Assembly: GCA_963754645.1 (NCBI GenBank)
Contig: CAVWGP010000004.1
Span: 496,001-560,000 of the forward strand
Reading direction: 5' to 3'
Source of the DNA: CAVWGP01 sp963754645
Lineage (GTDB): Bacteria > Pseudomonadota > Alphaproteobacteria > Bin65
DNA length: 64,000 nt
Shown here: positions 17,865 to 27,612 of the stretch, piece by piece
How positions within the stretch are numbered: the first letter of the stretch is position 1
Layout: every line of letters starts with the position of its first letter
Notes under the pieces: model-generated
The model's input: only the letters and a program-made list of their open reading frames with translations
Told to the model about the DNA's origin: nothing
Database searches by the model: none
Made by a program: the position numbers and the translations under genes

Positions 17865-17899
17865 CGTGATCCAAGTCACGACCTGTGACCGCCGTCACA
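17865..17899. promoter_or_regulatory. Two CRP/FNR-family-type palindromes
   Basis: CGTGA-N6-TCACG (17865-17880) and TGTGA-N6-TCACA (17884-17899) lie in the 232-bp divergent intergenic region, with centres 19 bp apart. The second matches the E. coli CRP consensus half-sites exactly. The ABC binding-protein start is 89 bp to the right and the RTX start 110 bp to the left. Binding of a CRP/FNR-family regulator is inferred from the motif alone. Confidence 0.6.
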
Positions 17900-17987
17900 A
17901 CCCGGCCAGCGCGCCCTTGTGCCGCCGCCGCCCATCTCGCTAATGTCGCGTCCGACAGGGATCGCAACAAAATCTGGGAGGCAAACA

Positions 17988-19205
17988 ATGTCCCGCATTC
18001 GCCGCCGCTCGTTCCTCGCCGCCGCCGCGTCCGCCATCGCGGCGCCGCTGCCGCTGCGTTACGCCCATGGCCAGGGCGCCGTGCTCAAGATCGGCACCAA
18101 TCTGCCGAAATCCGGCATCCAGGCGCAGTTCGGCGCCGATTCCGAGCGCGGCATCGACCTGGCGCTCGACATCCTGCCGGGTCTCGGCTTTCCGCGCTGC
18201 GAGGTGATCCGGGCCGACAACGAAACCAACGTCCAGCTCGCCCGCGCCCAGGCCGAAAAGCTCATCGAGCAGGGCTGCCACATGATCGTCGGCTGCTTCG
18301 ATTCCGGCGCCACCGTCGCGGTGGCGCAGGTCTGCGAGCAGAAAGGCATTCCGCTCGTCGTCAACGTGGCGGCGGCGCCGGCGATCACCGACGGGCGCTT
18401 CAAGACCGTGTTCCGCAATTTCCCCACCGGGCCGATGATCGCGTCCGACGCGTTTCTGCTGCAGAAGGAGGTGTTTCAATCGGCCGGCGCCGCGCCGAAG
18501 AAATGCGTCATGCTGCACGCCAACGACACCTTCGGCACGACGCAGAAGGATGCGACGGTCAATCTCATCGGCCGCTTCGACATGCCCTACACGATCGCCG
18601 AGACGATCGCCTACGATCCCACGGCGCGCGACCTCTCGGCTGAAGTCCGCAAGGCCAAGTCCACGGACGCGGACATGCTCTGGGTCATCACGCGCCTCAA
18701 CGACGCGATCATGATCGTGCGCGAAATGGTCAAACAGCGCTGGCAGCCGATGGGCATCATCAGCTCGGGCCCGGGCCCTTACGACGATCCGTTCCTGAAA
18801 ACGCTCGGCCCGCTTTCGGACGACATCGTCAACATGGTGCCGTGGTTCGATCCGAACAAGAAAATGTCGAAGGCGATGATCGCGGCCTGGGACAAGAAGC
18901 ATCCCGACCGCAACCTCAACACCGCGCATTCGCATTCCTTCGAGGCCATGATCATCGCGCTCGACGCCTTCAAACGCGCGGGCTCGACCGATCCGGCGAA
19001 GCTGATCGAGGCGCTGCGCAAGACCGACATCGCCGACAACGTCACCGTCGGCCCGTCGATCAAGTTCAACGAGAACGGCCAGAACCCGACGACGCGGAAT
19101 TCGGCGATCCAGAATCGCGGCGGCAAGCTGATCCCGGTGGCGCCGGCGAGCGCCGCCATGTCGAAGCCGATCTGGCCGATGCGCGCCTGGGACAAGCGCG
19201 GCTAG
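17988..19205 (+). CDS. ABC transporter substrate-binding protein (LIV/Leu-Ile-Val family, periplasmic)
   Basis: A 405-residue protein from the ATG at 17988 with GGGAGG 7-12 bp upstream. A Tat-like signal (RRRSFLAAAASAIAAPLPL) precedes VLKIGTNLPKSGIQAQFG, the type I periplasmic-binding-protein fold of the LivJ/amide-binding group. Internal motifs such as IIGxCFDSGATVAVAQV-like and FRNFPTGPMIASDAF fit that family. It heads a five-gene operon with two permeases and two ATPases and is presumed to deliver an amino acid, amide or small carboxylate to the LivHM channel. The ligand is unknown. Confidence 0.9.
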   Translation: MSRIRRRSFLAAAASAIAAPLPLRYAHGQGAVLKIGTNLPKSGIQAQFGADSERGIDLALDILPGLGFPRCEVIRADNETNVQLARAQAEKLIEQGCHMIVGCFDSGATVAVAQVCEQKGIPLVVNVAAAPAITDGRFKTVFRNFPTGPMIASDAFLLQKEVFQSAGAAPKKCVMLHANDTFGTTQKDATVNLIGRFDMPYTIAETIAYDPTARDLSAEVRKAKSTDADMLWVITRLNDAIMIVREMVKQRWQPMGIISSGPGPYDDPFLKTLGPLSDDIVNMVPWFDPNKKMSKAMIAAWDKKHPDRNLNTAHSHSFEAMIIALDAFKRAGSTDPAKLIEALRKTDIADNVTVGPSIKFNENGQNPTTRNSAIQNRGGKLIPVAPASAAMSKPIWPMRAWDKRG

Positions 19206-19226
19206 GGGGCGCCGAACGCCGTCGGA

Positions 19227-20099
19227 ATGGACGCCGTCACCCTCGCCAACACGCTCGCGGCCGGGCTGCTCACCGGGCTCGTCTACGGGCTGTCGGCGCT
19301 GGGACTCTCGGTCATTTTCGGCGTCATCCGCATCGTGAATTTCGCCCATGGCGAGATCATGGTGATCGGCATGTTCCTGGCGCTGGTCCTGTTCCGCTGG
19401 CTCGGGCTCGATCCGCTGCTCGCCATTCCGGTCGTGGCCGCGCTGCTGTTCGGCTTCGGCTATGCGCTGCAGGCCGTGGTGGTGAGCCGCGTCGCGCATC
19501 TGCCGGAGCACATGCAGTTCCTGCTGCTCGCCGCGATCGCGATCATCATGGTGAGCGGCTGCCTCGTCGTGTTCGGCCCCGACGCGCAGGGCGTGCAGCT
19601 CAAATACGCGCTCGATTCCTTCGAGATCGGGCCGCTGGTGCTGGACAAGGCGCGCGTCTACGCCGCCGTCGCCGCGCTCGCCGTGGCGACGGCGCTGCTG
19701 CTGTTCTTCAAATACGCGGCAGCGGGGCGCGCGATCCGCGCTTGCGCCGACAATTACGCGGGCGCGCGCGTCGTCGGCCTCAATGTCGGAAAACTCTATG
19801 CGCTGACCTTCGGCATCGGCACGGCCTGCATCGGCGCCGCGGGCTGCATCATCCTGCTGCTCGTCGAAGTGCATCCCTATCTGGCACCCGGCTACACGCT
19901 GTTGGCCTTCGTCGTCGTCATCGTCGGCGGCATGGGCAGCCTGTTCGGCGCGCTGCTCGGCGGGATCTTGATCGGCGTCTCGGAAGGCCTCGCAGCCCTC
20001 ATCCTGCAGCCGTCGATGAAGTCGGCGTTCAGCTTCGGGCTCTTGATCCTCGTCTTGCTGTTGCGCCCGCAGGGTCTGCTCGGCAAGGCGGCGCGATGA
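19227..20099 (+). CDS. livH: ABC transporter permease, LivH family
   Basis: A 290-residue inner-membrane permease with about eight hydrophobic helices. GLVYGLSALGLSVIFGVIRIVNFAHGEIMVIG near the N-terminus is the LivH hallmark, and the C-terminal GGMGSLFGALLGGILIGVSE matches the family coupling region. It begins 21 bp after the binding-protein gene and its stop overlaps the livM start by 4 bp (ATGA), indicating translational coupling. Together with LivM it forms the membrane channel of the high-affinity importer. Confidence 0.93.
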   Translation: MDAVTLANTLAAGLLTGLVYGLSALGLSVIFGVIRIVNFAHGEIMVIGMFLALVLFRWLGLDPLLAIPVVAALLFGFGYALQAVVVSRVAHLPEHMQFLLLAAIAIIMVSGCLVVFGPDAQGVQLKYALDSFEIGPLVLDKARVYAAVAALAVATALLLFFKYAAAGRAIRACADNYAGARVVGLNVGKLYALTFGIGTACIGAAGCIILLLVEVHPYLAPGYTLLAFVVVIVGGMGSLFGALLGGILIGVSEGLAALILQPSMKSAFSFGLLILVLLLRPQGLLGKAAR

Positions 20100-21136
20100 C
20101 GCTCCTGTTCGGCGACTTGAGCGCCAAGGGCAAGGCCGCGCTCGGCGCTTTCGTTCTTGCGCTGCTGGCGCTGCCTTTCTTTGCGGCGGGCTATGTCCTG
20201 ACCGTGGCGATTATCGTGCTCTATCTCGCCTATCTCGGGCAAAGCTGGAACCTCATGCTCGGCTTCGCCGGGCTGCTGTCGATCGGCCACGCGCTCTTCG
20301 TCGGCATCGGCGGCTATGCCAGCGGCTATCTGTTCGTCAAGCTCGGCGTGCCGCCGATCCTCGGCGTCGTGGCCGGCGTGGCGCTCGCCGTGGCGATGGG
20401 CGCCTTCATCGGCTATCTCGGCTTCCGCTTCGCGATCGGCGGAGTTTATTTCGCGCTGCTCACCATCGCGTTCGCCGAATTCATGCGCATCATGGTCGAT
20501 CACGCGAAATTTCTGGGCGGCACCGAGGGCTTGTTCCTGCCGGTGACGCAGGAAAGCCGCCGCGGCGTCGATCTCGTCAATCTGCGCGGCGCGCCGCAGA
20601 TGTATTACGTCGTCATGCTCGCGCTCGCGCTCGGCGCCTTCGCCTTCTGCCGCGTGCTGCTGGAAAGCCGGCTCGGCTACTACTGGCGCGCGATCCGCGA
20701 CAATGCCGAGGCCGCCGAGGCCGCCGGCGTCAACGTGTTCCGCTGCCGCATGTACGCGGTGATGATCTCCTCCGGCATGGCCGGCGTGGCCGGCGTATTC
20801 TACGCATTTTTCTACAACAATCTTTTCCCCGAGCAGGTCTTCGGCATCGAGCGCTCGATCGAGATGACCCTGGCGCCCATCGTCGGCGGCGTCGGCACGC
20901 TGTTCGGCCCGATTTTCGGCGCGCTGATCCTGACGCCGCTCGGCGAACTGATCACCGCCCTCGTCGAATGGCTGCAGAGAACCGGCGTCATCGACAAGCG
21001 CGTCAAGGTCGACGGCGTCAAGCTGCTGTTCTGGGGCATCGCGGTCGCCGCGATCGTGCTGTTGCAGCCGCGCGGGCTGTGGCCGTGGGTGTGCAAGCGG
21101 GCCGGGTTTCTCAAGCCGCCCGGGGAGCGCGGCTGA
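20096..21136 (+). CDS. livM: ABC transporter permease, LivM family
   Basis: A 346-residue permease starting within the ATGA overlap with livH. It has about ten membrane segments; QSWNLMLGFAGLLSIGHALFVGIGGY and GGVYFALLTIAFAEFMR are LivM signatures, and GGVGTLFGPIFGALILTPL is the ATPase-coupling loop. It ends 3 bp before livG. It partners with LivH as a heterodimeric channel. Confidence 0.93.
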   Translation: MTLLFGDLSAKGKAALGAFVLALLALPFFAAGYVLTVAIIVLYLAYLGQSWNLMLGFAGLLSIGHALFVGIGGYASGYLFVKLGVPPILGVVAGVALAVAMGAFIGYLGFRFAIGGVYFALLTIAFAEFMRIMVDHAKFLGGTEGLFLPVTQESRRGVDLVNLRGAPQMYYVVMLALALGAFAFCRVLLESRLGYYWRAIRDNAEAAEAAGVNVFRCRMYAVMISSGMAGVAGVFYAFFYNNLFPEQVFGIERSIEMTLAPIVGGVGTLFGPIFGALILTPLGELITALVEWLQRTGVIDKRVKVDGVKLLFWGIAVAAIVLLQPRGLWPWVCKRAGFLKPPGERG

Positions 21137-21139
21137 GCC

Positions 21140-21858
21140 ATGGCGGCGCTGCTCGAGGTCGATGGCTTGAGCAAGAGCTTCGCAGGATTGCGCGCGGTGG
21201 CGAACGTTTCCTTTGCGGTTCCCGAGCGCGCGATCGTGGCGCTGATCGGGCCGAACGGCGCGGGCAAGACGACGCTGTTCAATCTCGTCGCCGGCGCGCT
21301 GGCGCCCGATGCGGGCCGCGTCACGCTCGCCGGCCGCGACATCACCGGCTTGCGCGCCGACCGGGTGTGCGCCGCCGGCATCGGCCGCACCTTCCAGCTG
21401 GTCAAGCCGTTCCAGGATCTGACCGTGCTCGACAACGTCACCGTGGGCGCGCTGCACGCGGAACGCAGCGTCGCCGGCGCCAAGCGCGCGGCGGCGCGCA
21501 TTCTCGATCTGCTCGAACTCGGCGACAAGCGCTTCATGCACGCCGCCAACCTCACCTTGCCCGACCGCAAGCGGCTCGAAGTGGCGCGCGCCCTTGCTAC
21601 CGGGCCGCGCCTGCTGCTGCTCGACGAGGTCATGGCCGGCCTGCGCCCGACCGAGACCGACCGCATGGTCGCGATCTTGAAGCGGCTGCGCGACGAAACC
21701 GGCCTGACCGTTCTCCTCATCGAGCACGTCATGCGCGCGGTGATGGCGCTGTCGGAGCGCGTCGTCGTGCTGCATCACGGCGAGAAAATCAGCGAGGGCA
21801 CGCCCGCCGAGGTGACGCGCGATCCCGCCGTGCTCGAATGCTATCTCGGCGGCGCCGC

Positions 21859-21862
<4 letters not shown>
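21140..21862 (+). CDS. livG: ABC transporter ATP-binding protein, LivG family
   Basis: A 240-residue ATPase with Walker A GPNGAGKTT near residue 38, the LivG-type GIGRTFQLVKPFQDLTV Q-loop region and Walker B LLLLDEVMAGL. The signature loop reads NLTLPDRKRLEVARAL in place of the usual LSGGQ/LSYG, a weakened C-loop also seen in some LivG proteins. It energises transport together with LivF, and its stop overlaps the livF start by 4 bp. Confidence 0.93.
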
Positions 21863-22572
<710 letters not shown>

Positions 22573-22648
22573 GCGCGCGGGCGTTGCCGGCCGGCGCCGG
22601 CGGAATAAATGACACATCGCCGCCCGGCGCTATCGCCGTGCCGCGCCT

Positions 22649-23038
22649 CTAATGCAGCGCAATGCCCGGCCGGGCGCAGGCGGTGACGACGATTTCGCAA
22701 TTCTCCGCGTCGGTCGAGCATTTGCGCAGCGCGCGGAACTGGGCGCGGCCGAGGAATTTGCTGTAGTCGAAGGCGACCACGGATTCATCCTCGGGCGTGG
22801 CGGGCGCCGCCGCGGCGACCGAGGCGCAACCGGCATTGTAGGTATAGACCTGTGTGCAGGTCGCGCCGCACGCTTCGAGTGCGTTGGCGCGGGCCTCGGC
22901 GGCGTTCTCCTGGTATTGCGCCACGCCATAGACGCCTTTCGGGCCGACGGCGATGGCGCTCCAGCGGCCTTGGGCAAGCGCGGCACTCGACATCGCGGCG
23001 CCGGCTAGGGCGATCAAACAAAGGATTGCAAGTCGCAC
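22649..23038 (-). CDS. DUF4189 domain-containing secreted protein
   Basis: A 129-residue protein with a Sec signal peptide (RLAILCLIALAGAAMSSAALA) and one DUF4189 domain: WSAIAVGPKGVYGVAQYQENAAEA, then a cysteine-bearing CGATCTQVYTYNAGCASVA and a further KCSTDAENCEIVVTAC. Five or more cysteines suggest periplasmic disulfides. The family role is unknown. It is divergent from the Vgb-like propeller gene, with a TTAA-rich region between them. Confidence 0.83.
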   Translation of the reverse strand: MRLAILCLIALAGAAMSSAALAQGRWSAIAVGPKGVYGVAQYQENAAEARANALEACGATCTQVYTYNAGCASVAAAAPATPEDESVVAFDYSKFLGRAQFRALRKCSTDAENCEIVVTACARPGIALH

Positions 23039-23094
23039 GGTGGGAACTCCCTGTGTTATCGTTGGCGCGACGATAGACCCGCGTGTGGACCAGG

Positions 23095-23139
23095 TTAAGC
23101 CGGATTAAGGGTTAACGCCGCTTTAACGGGCAGAGTTAA
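23095..23139. promoter_or_regulatory. Cluster of five TTAA motifs in a divergent promoter region
   Basis: TTAA occurs at 23095, 23105, 23112, 23123 and 23136, mostly as GTTAA(C/G), in otherwise GC-rich sequence between divergently transcribed secreted-protein genes. The spacing is roughly 10, 7, 11 and 13 bp. It may be an AT-rich promoter or a regulator-binding cluster. This is pattern only, with no matched consensus. Confidence 0.3.
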
Positions 23140-23189
23140 CGCAATTTTCGCCGCCATCGCGGCGCACCTTCCAATGGGTGGAGACCAAG

Positions 23190-24179
23190 ATGAGATTCAT
23201 CGGCAAGCTTTCCGTCGGAATCGCGGCGTGGACGCTGTCTTGCATAACCCCCGCCGTTGTTATCGCCCCACCCGCCGCCGCGGATTCGCGCCTGCGCAAT
23301 TTTCCGACCATTCAAGGCGAGCGGCCGCACGATGTTTCGCCCGGCCCGAACGGCACTGTCTACTATGCTGGGCAGCCCAAAGGCGTGCTGGGCATCGTCG
23401 ATCCTAAGACGGGCAAGATCGAGCGCATCGCGCTGGGCGAGGGTTCATCGCCGCATGGCGTCATTACGGGCCCCGGCGACGTTGCATGGCTGACCGACGG
23501 CGGACAGAACGCGATCGTGAGCTACGATCCCAAGACGAAAAAAGTTACCGTGTACAAGCTCCCCGAAGCGCGCGGCTATACCAATCTCAACACGGCCGCA
23601 TTCGATCGCAAGGGCGTGCTGTGGTTCACGGGTCAAAACGGCATCTATGGCCGTCTCGACCCCAAGACCGGCAAGGTGGACGTTTGGGACGCACCCAGGG
23701 GTCGCGGTCCTTACGGCATCACCGGCACCCGGACCGGCGACGTGTACTATGCCTCGCTTGCGGGTTCGTATGTCGGACGTGTGAACATCGAGACGGGAGC
23801 CGCGACGATCCTGGAGCCGCCGACGAAGGGGCAGGGGGCGCGACGTGTCTGGGCCGATTCCAAGGACCGAATTTGGGTCAGCGAGTGGAACTCGGGCAAT
23901 GTCAGCGTCTACAATCCGGCCGATGGCTCGTGGAAACAATGGAAGCTGCCGGGCACGAACCCGCGCACTTACGCCGTCTATGTTGACGACCAAGACAAGG
24001 TCTGGCTGGCCGAGTGGAGCGCCAATGCGCTGGTGAAATTCGACCCGGCAACCGAAAAATTCGCGGTCTTTCCGATGCCGCGCGGTGGCGCGAATATCCG
24101 CCAGATCCACGGCCGCGCCGGCGAAATCCTACTGCCGGAATCGGGCACGGATCAGGTCTCGATCTTCAGCAGCCGATGA
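23190..24179 (+). CDS. Virginiamycin B lyase-like secreted beta-propeller protein
   Basis: A 329-residue protein from the ATG at 23190, with a GGTGGAG ribosome-binding site 6 bp upstream; a GTG four codons earlier is less likely. A Sec signal (about residues 1-32) precedes repeated blades such as GEGSSPHGVITGPGDVAWLTD, AFDRKGVLWFTGQNGIYG and VWADSKDRIWVSEWNSGN, the streptogramin-lyase (Vgb) propeller pattern. Many such proteins in soil bacteria have no antibiotic role, so a lyase activity is not claimed. It is convergent with the VOC gene, 14 bp apart. Confidence 0.83.
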   Translation: MRFIGKLSVGIAAWTLSCITPAVVIAPPAAADSRLRNFPTIQGERPHDVSPGPNGTVYYAGQPKGVLGIVDPKTGKIERIALGEGSSPHGVITGPGDVAWLTDGGQNAIVSYDPKTKKVTVYKLPEARGYTNLNTAAFDRKGVLWFTGQNGIYGRLDPKTGKVDVWDAPRGRGPYGITGTRTGDVYYASLAGSYVGRVNIETGAATILEPPTKGQGARRVWADSKDRIWVSEWNSGNVSVYNPADGSWKQWKLPGTNPRTYAVYVDDQDKVWLAEWSANALVKFDPATEKFAVFPMPRGGANIRQIHGRAGEILLPESGTDQVSIFSSR

Positions 24180-24193
24180 TCTTTCGGCGCCGG

Positions 24194-24745
24194 TCAGCGC
24201 CGCACCGCACCCGCCTCCCATTCCTTCTCGTGCAGGAACGCGGCGTTCTTCAGCGTCTTCTTTTGCCGGGTCCAATCCCGCAGCATGCGCGGCGCAACGC
24301 GTTTCAATTTCCGCATCATCGGCTTGGTGCTGGTGTCGGCCGCGAGCTCGACGCGATGGCCGTTGGGGTCGAAAAAGTAAATGCTCCGGCAGAAGCCGTG
24401 GTCGGTCGGGCCGAGCACGTCGATGCCTTTCCGTTCAAGCTTTGCTTTCATCCGCTTGAGCTCGGCAACGCTGCCGACTTGGAAAGCGATGTGCTGGACC
24501 CAGGCCGGCGTGTTGGGGTCTTTGCCCATGGGCCGCGCCTTCGGCAGCTCGAAAAAGGCTAGGGCGGCGCCTTTCCCCGCCTTGAAGAAAATATGCATAT
24601 AGGGATCGGGCTCCTTGGTCGAAGGCACCCGATCCTCCGAAACCGCCATGAAATATGTCATGCCGAGCAGGCCGTGGTAGAAATCCACGGTCTCCTTGGC
24701 GTCGCGGCAGCGATAGGCGACGTGGTGGATGTTCACGATCGGCAT
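24194..24745 (-). CDS. VOC family protein (glyoxalase/bleomycin-resistance/dioxygenase superfamily)
   Basis: A 183-residue single-VOC protein from the ATG at 24745, preceded by GGGAG. Candidate metal ligands of the paired beta-alpha-beta-beta-beta modules are H in IHHVAYRC near residue 8, H in VQHIAFQV, and E in NGHRVELA. The C-terminal 40 residues are basic and outside the domain. It follows the molybdenum hydroxylase large subunit by 65 bp on the same strand and probably belongs to that operon. Reaction unknown: isomerisation, epimerisation, glutathione transfer and ring cleavage are all possible for the superfamily. Confidence 0.85.
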   Translation of the reverse strand: MPIVNIHHVAYRCRDAKETVDFYHGLLGMTYFMAVSEDRVPSTKEPDPYMHIFFKAGKGAALAFFELPKARPMGKDPNTPAWVQHIAFQVGSVAELKRMKAKLERKGIDVLGPTDHGFCRSIYFFDPNGHRVELAADTSTKPMMRKLKRVAPRMLRDWTRQKKTLKNAAFLHEKEWEAGAVRR

Positions 24746-24810
24746 GGCGGACACTCCCTCGAAGGTCAGCGCCACTTTCGACCGCGATGCGCGCCCGTCC
24801 ATGACATGAA

Positions 24811-27105
24811 TCAAGACCGCCGCTTGGCATCCAGCGCGGCCAGAACTTTTTCCGGCGTGATCGGCAGCGACGTGATCCGGACGCCAACAGCGTCTTCGAT
24901 CGCGTTGGCGATGGCGGGTGCCACGGGCAAGATGCCGGCCTCGCCCATGCCCTTGGTGCCGAACGGGCCGGGGCCGTGGCCTTGCTCCTGGGTGATCGAA
25001 ACGAAACGCTCGGGCAAGTCGTTCGCCAGGGGAACGCGATATTTGGCCGCCGCCATGTTGGTGAGGATGGCGCCGTCGTAGTTCATGTGCTCGAACAGCG
25101 CCTGGCCGAGCGCCATCACGGCGGCGCCCTCGTCCTGGCCGCGGCAAACGTCTTTCTGGATCGCCTTGCCGGCGTCGCCGCTGACGACGAGCTGCTTCAC
25201 GGTCACTTTGCCGGTCGCTTCGTCGACTTCGACCTCGGCGGCGCCCCAGCCGAACTCCCAGGAAACGCATTGCGCTTCGAGCGGGGCGCGGTGGTCGGCC
25301 TCGACCTTGAAAAAGCCGTGGCCGGCAAATTCGAAGCCGGTACCGCCGAAATGGCGCATGATGAGCGGCGCCAAGGCGTGCGGCGTGTTGCCCCGGATGA
25401 CCGACCAATTGTCGAGGCGCAGCTCGGCGGCATCGCAGTTCAGCGCCGCGGCCGCGAAATCGAGGATTTGCCGGATGCAATCGCGCGAAGCGCGCTCGAC
25501 CGCCTGGCCCATCACGACGATGGCCGAGCTGGCATTGGTGCCCTGGTCGAAGGCCGTCACGTCGGTGTCGATCGGCGCATAGGCGACGCGCTCGATCGGG
25601 CAGGCGAACAGCTCGGCCACGATGCGCGTCATCGCCGTCTGGATGCCCTGGCCCATCTCGATCGCGCCGCAATTGAGGATCACGCCGCCGGTCGTGGTGG
25701 CTTTCACTTGGGCCCGGGCCGGTTTGTTGACGCCGCCCGAATCCTTGAAACCGATGGCGACGCCGATGCCGCGGCCCTTGACCCGCGCGCGGCTGCCATA
25801 GCCGATCTCGCGCAGCACGACGTCGAGGCCTGCGCTGAGATCGCTGTCCATGCCGCTCTCGCCCGGCACATAGGCTTCCTTGAGCCCGAGCAGGTTTTTC
25901 TTGCGGATCGCCACCGGGTCGATGCCGAGGCGGCGCGCGATCATGTCGATCTGGCTTTCCGAGGCCCAGCTCGCCTGCGTGCCGCCGAAGCCGCGGAACG
26001 GCCCGGCCGGCGTGGTGTTGGTCATCACGCAATCGCAGCGTGTGTCGATGTGGCGCCAGCGATAGGGCCCGGGGATGCGATAGCCGGCTTTTTCGGCGAC
26101 CAGCGGCGAGGCGTCGGAATAGGCGCCGGCATCGAGCAGGATGACGCTCTGCCGCGCCACGAAAGCGCCATCGGATTTGACGCCGGATTTGAGGCGCAGG
26201 ATCGCGGCGTGCTGGCTTTGCGTGAGAAAATTTTCCTCCTGCGTCATGCAATAGCGCACGGGCCGGCCGGATAGTTTCGCGAGCAGGACGGCAATCGGCT
26301 CGGTCTTGCAATTGTTCTTGGCGCCGTAGCCCGCGCCGAGAAACGGCACGTGGACGCGGATGTTCTGTTCGGGGTGATTGAAAACCCGCGCCAGCTCCTT
26401 GCGCAGCGGAAACGGATTCTGCGTGCTCGACCAAATCTCGATCGTGCCGCCCTCGACGCGCGCCAGGGTGACGAAGGGTTCGAGGTGGTAATGCTGCATG
26501 CGCGAGAAGCGGAATTCGTCTTCGTAGACATGGTCCGCTTCGCCGAAGGTGGCGGCGTCGCCGGTCGTGTAGCAGAAGCGGTAGCAGATATTCTTGGCCG
26601 GTTCCTTGAAGCCGCTGGCGCCGGTGCCGTAGGCGGGCACGACGCCGGGCTGCGGCGTTTCGAACAGCGCCGGCGCTTGCGCCGACAGCGCATCTTCGAT
26701 CGTGGCGACGACCGGCAGCGCCTCGTACTCGACCTTGATGAGATCGAGCGCGCGCAAGGCAATGGCTTCGCTCTCCGCCGCAACGGCCGCGACCGTGTCG
26801 CCGATATAGCGCACCTTGTCGAGCGCCACGATCGGCTGATCCTTGATGAAATAGCCGTAGGTCGGATTGAGGCCGCGCAGATCGTCGCGCGTGATCACGG
26901 CATGGACGCCGGCGAGCTTGCGCGCGCGGGCGGCGTCGATGCGCTTGACGCGGGCATGGGGCAGTGGACTGCGCAGCACCTTGGCGTGCAGCATGTGCGG
27001 GAGCGCGAGATCGGTCGTGTAGCGCGCCCGGCCGGCGACCTTGGCGTCGGCGTCGATGCGCGGCGCGGGCGCGCCGAGCGCGCGGATCGGCGGCGGCGCG
27101 TTCAT
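24811..27105 (-). CDS. Xanthine dehydrogenase-family molybdopterin-binding subunit
   Basis: A 764-residue large subunit beginning at 27105, in an ATGA overlap with the [2Fe-2S] gene. The frame is open further upstream but that part lies antiparallel in sense to no family region and overlaps the small subunit. RIDADAKVAGRARYTTDL opens the aldehyde-oxidase hammerhead domain; PFLGAGYGAKNNCKTEP and AGPFRGFGGTQASW bind the cofactor; GTKGMGEAGILPVAPAI carries the catalytic glutamate near the C-terminus. It hydroxylates an N-heterocycle, aromatic or aldehyde carbon using water. Cytoplasmic; assembles with the two genes upstream. Confidence 0.92.
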   Translation of the reverse strand: MNAPPPIRALGAPAPRIDADAKVAGRARYTTDLALPHMLHAKVLRSPLPHARVKRIDAARARKLAGVHAVITRDDLRGLNPTYGYFIKDQPIVALDKVRYIGDTVAAVAAESEAIALRALDLIKVEYEALPVVATIEDALSAQAPALFETPQPGVVPAYGTGASGFKEPAKNICYRFCYTTGDAATFGEADHVYEDEFRFSRMQHYHLEPFVTLARVEGGTIEIWSSTQNPFPLRKELARVFNHPEQNIRVHVPFLGAGYGAKNNCKTEPIAVLLAKLSGRPVRYCMTQEENFLTQSQHAAILRLKSGVKSDGAFVARQSVILLDAGAYSDASPLVAEKAGYRIPGPYRWRHIDTRCDCVMTNTTPAGPFRGFGGTQASWASESQIDMIARRLGIDPVAIRKKNLLGLKEAYVPGESGMDSDLSAGLDVVLREIGYGSRARVKGRGIGVAIGFKDSGGVNKPARAQVKATTTGGVILNCGAIEMGQGIQTAMTRIVAELFACPIERVAYAPIDTDVTAFDQGTNASSAIVVMGQAVERASRDCIRQILDFAAAALNCDAAELRLDNWSVIRGNTPHALAPLIMRHFGGTGFEFAGHGFFKVEADHRAPLEAQCVSWEFGWGAAEVEVDEATGKVTVKQLVVSGDAGKAIQKDVCRGQDEGAAVMALGQALFEHMNYDGAILTNMAAAKYRVPLANDLPERFVSITQEQGHGPGPFGTKGMGEAGILPVAPAIANAIEDAVGVRITSLPITPEKVLAALDAKRRS

Positions 27106-27608
27106 CGCGTCTTCGCTTCGCGCAAGCGCCGCGCCGCGTCCTCGACGGCTTCGACGATCATCTGGTAGCCCGTGCAACGGCAGATATTGGCGCTGAGCCA
27201 GGATCGGATCGTCGCCCGGTCGGGCTCGGGATTTTCGGCGAGCAGCGCCTTGGCGAGCAGGATCATGCCGGGCGTGCAATAGCCGCATTGAAACGCGCTG
27301 TTCGCCTTGAAGGCTTCTTGCACGGGATCGAGCGCACCGCCGCGCGCCAGGCCCTCGATCGTCGTCACCGATTTGCCGTCGGCCTGCCAGGCGAAGATCG
27401 CGCACGACGCCGTGGGCACGCCATCGACGAGCACCGTGCAGGCGCCGCACACCGCCTGGTCGCAGCCGATCTTGGTGCCGGTCAAGGTGCAGTCGTCGCG
27501 GATGAGATCGGCGAGAACGCGATTCGGCGCGACAGTGAAGCGGCGCGATTCGCCGTTGATCGTCAGCATGACGGGAATTTCGGCCGGCGCTGCTTTGGGC
27601 TTTGCCAT
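27102..27608 (-). CDS. (2Fe-2S)-binding subunit of molybdenum hydroxylase (CoxS/XdhC-type small subunit)
   Basis: A 168-residue iron-sulfur subunit. The plant-type cluster is bound by CDQAVCGACTVLVDG and a preceding cysteine (DCTLTGTKIGC), and the second cluster by CGYCTPGMI and ICRCTGYQ. All eight ligand cysteines of the family are visible. It transfers electrons from the molybdenum centre to the FAD subunit. Its start lies 4 bp after the FAD-subunit stop and its stop overlaps the large-subunit start. Confidence 0.93.
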   Translation of the reverse strand: MAKPKAAPAEIPVMLTINGESRRFTVAPNRVLADLIRDDCTLTGTKIGCDQAVCGACTVLVDGVPTASCAIFAWQADGKSVTTIEGLARGGALDPVQEAFKANSAFQCGYCTPGMILLAKALLAENPEPDRATIRSWLSANICRCTGYQMIVEAVEDAARRLREAKTR

Positions 27609-27612
27609 GCGC

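Noticed and set aside
17940..21778. Long antisense open frames opposite the first LIV operon
   Set aside because: Compositionally biased translations with no recognisable domains, fully overlapped by well-supported transporter genes.
27106..27450. N-terminal extension of the molybdenum hydroxylase large subunit
   Set aside because: The in-frame extension overlaps the iron-sulfur subunit gene and is Arg-rich shadow sequence. The ATG at 27105 begins the family similarity and forms the usual ATGA overlap.
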